A stretch of 6,834 nucleotides of DNA, taken from Promethearchaeota archaeon (GTDB taxonomy: Archaea; Asgardarchaeota; Lokiarchaeia; Sigynarchaeales; SOKP01). The stretch is taken from NCBI GenBank assembly GCA_016839635.1, contig JAEOTV010000245.1, positions 1-6,834 on the forward strand. The letters are read 5' to 3'. Numbering within the stretch: the first letter of the stretch is position 1; the number at the start of each line of letters is the position of its first letter. Position numbers and translations under genes: made by a program. The notes under the pieces were generated by a model that was not told the DNA's origin, searched no databases, and worked only from the letters and a program-made list of their open reading frames with translations. This document shows, piece after piece, positions 6,476 to 6,834 of the stretch.

Positions 6476-6834
6476 TTATTCCACTATATCAAGATTTAAT
6501 TTTTTACGATATCCAGAGTATCGACATAAAATACTAAGACATTTAGTTATCTCATCCCACATACTAAAAATAGGGATATCATGCTCAATGAATTTTTGCA
6601 TCCAAGGATATCTATAAGGGTAAGGTCCAGCAAAAAACACAGGAACTGAAAATTTTTTCATTAATTTTTTTATAGATTTTAGAACTATATTTTCAAAAAT
6701 ATCTCTCATACTTTCCATGTTTTCATCAAATTTCATACCCGATTTTTCTATAGTATTCATTATATCATCAAAATCATAGACTCCAAACACTATAACAGCA
6801 TCTACTTCATTAGATTTCATTAGCAACTTTGGAA
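6476..6834 (-). CDS. ADP-forming acyl-CoA synthetase, C-terminal fragment (5' end beyond the window)
   Basis: The frame is open to the right edge, so only the last ~119 residues are present; the in-frame TTG at 6826 is unlikely to be the start. The fragment shows VDAVIVFG (beta strand), a helical segment, KKFSVPVFF (strand) and then HDIPIFSMWDEITKCLSILCRYSGYRKK. This matches the end of the ligase-CoA domain of ADP-forming acetyl/acyl-CoA synthetase alpha chains, where a GIP[VI][YF]-type strand and an A..AL..L.RY helix close the protein. Such enzymes convert acyl-CoA, ADP and phosphate to acid, CoA and ATP in archaeal fermentation, in the cytoplasm. The phosphohistidine region lies outside the window, so activity and substrate cannot be judged. 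About 35 residues of helix between the two strands look longer than usual. It is convergent with, and probably unrelated to, the surface genes. A more distant succinyl-CoA ligase-like protein is possible. Confidence 0.65.
   Translation of the reverse strand, partial: PKLLMKSNEVDAVIVFGVYDFDDIMNTIEKSGMKFDENMESMRDIFENIVLKSIKKLMKKFSVPVFFAGPYPYRYPWMQKFIEHDIPIFSMWDEITKCLSILCRYSGYRKKLNLDIVE

Overview
The window is AT-rich and dense with archaeal-type genes. Its composition, the large secreted parallel beta-helix / Ig-like repeat proteins, the dense N-glycosylation sequons and a C-terminal GGY-hydrophobic-lysine tail all point to an uncultivated archaeon. An Asgard archaeon of the Lokiarchaeota type is my best guess, from remembered resemblance of the WCSGSGT..DPYVIE motif and the C-terminal tail to proteins of that group. 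No marker gene here proves it.

Layout, left to right. (1) Positions 1-915, plus strand: the 3' part of a multi-pass membrane protein with a charged, coiled-coil cytoplasmic insert; its reading frame is open to the left edge, so its start lies outside the window. (2) Positions 922-4494, plus strand: a 1190-residue cell-surface protein that starts 6 bases after the previous stop, so the two are probably co-transcribed. It has a signal peptide, two beta-helix modules, seven ~92-residue Ig-like repeats, a transmembrane helix and a lysine-rich tail. (3) Positions 4495-4599: a 15-T terminator-like run followed by a plausible BRE/TATA promoter. (4) Positions 4600-6360, plus strand: a 586-residue paralogue with one beta-helix module, two of the same Ig-like repeats and a short sorting-type C-terminus; a TTG start is favoured by an SD-like element. 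(5) Positions 6361-6475: an 11-T terminator-like run between convergent genes. (6) Positions 6476-6834, minus strand: the C-terminal ~119 residues of what looks like an ADP-forming acyl-CoA synthetase, cut by the right edge.

The two surface proteins are the centre of interest. They are built from the same modules: a WC...C N-terminal cap with exactly 25 residues between the cysteines in all three copies, 23-residue beta-helix coils, and 92-residue Ig-like units. They differ in module number and in membrane anchoring. They probably form part of the envelope or act as extracellular stalks or adhesins; no ligand or enzymatic activity can be read from the sequence. The acyl-CoA synthetase is metabolic and probably unrelated to them. 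I see no mobile element, CRISPR array or RNA gene.
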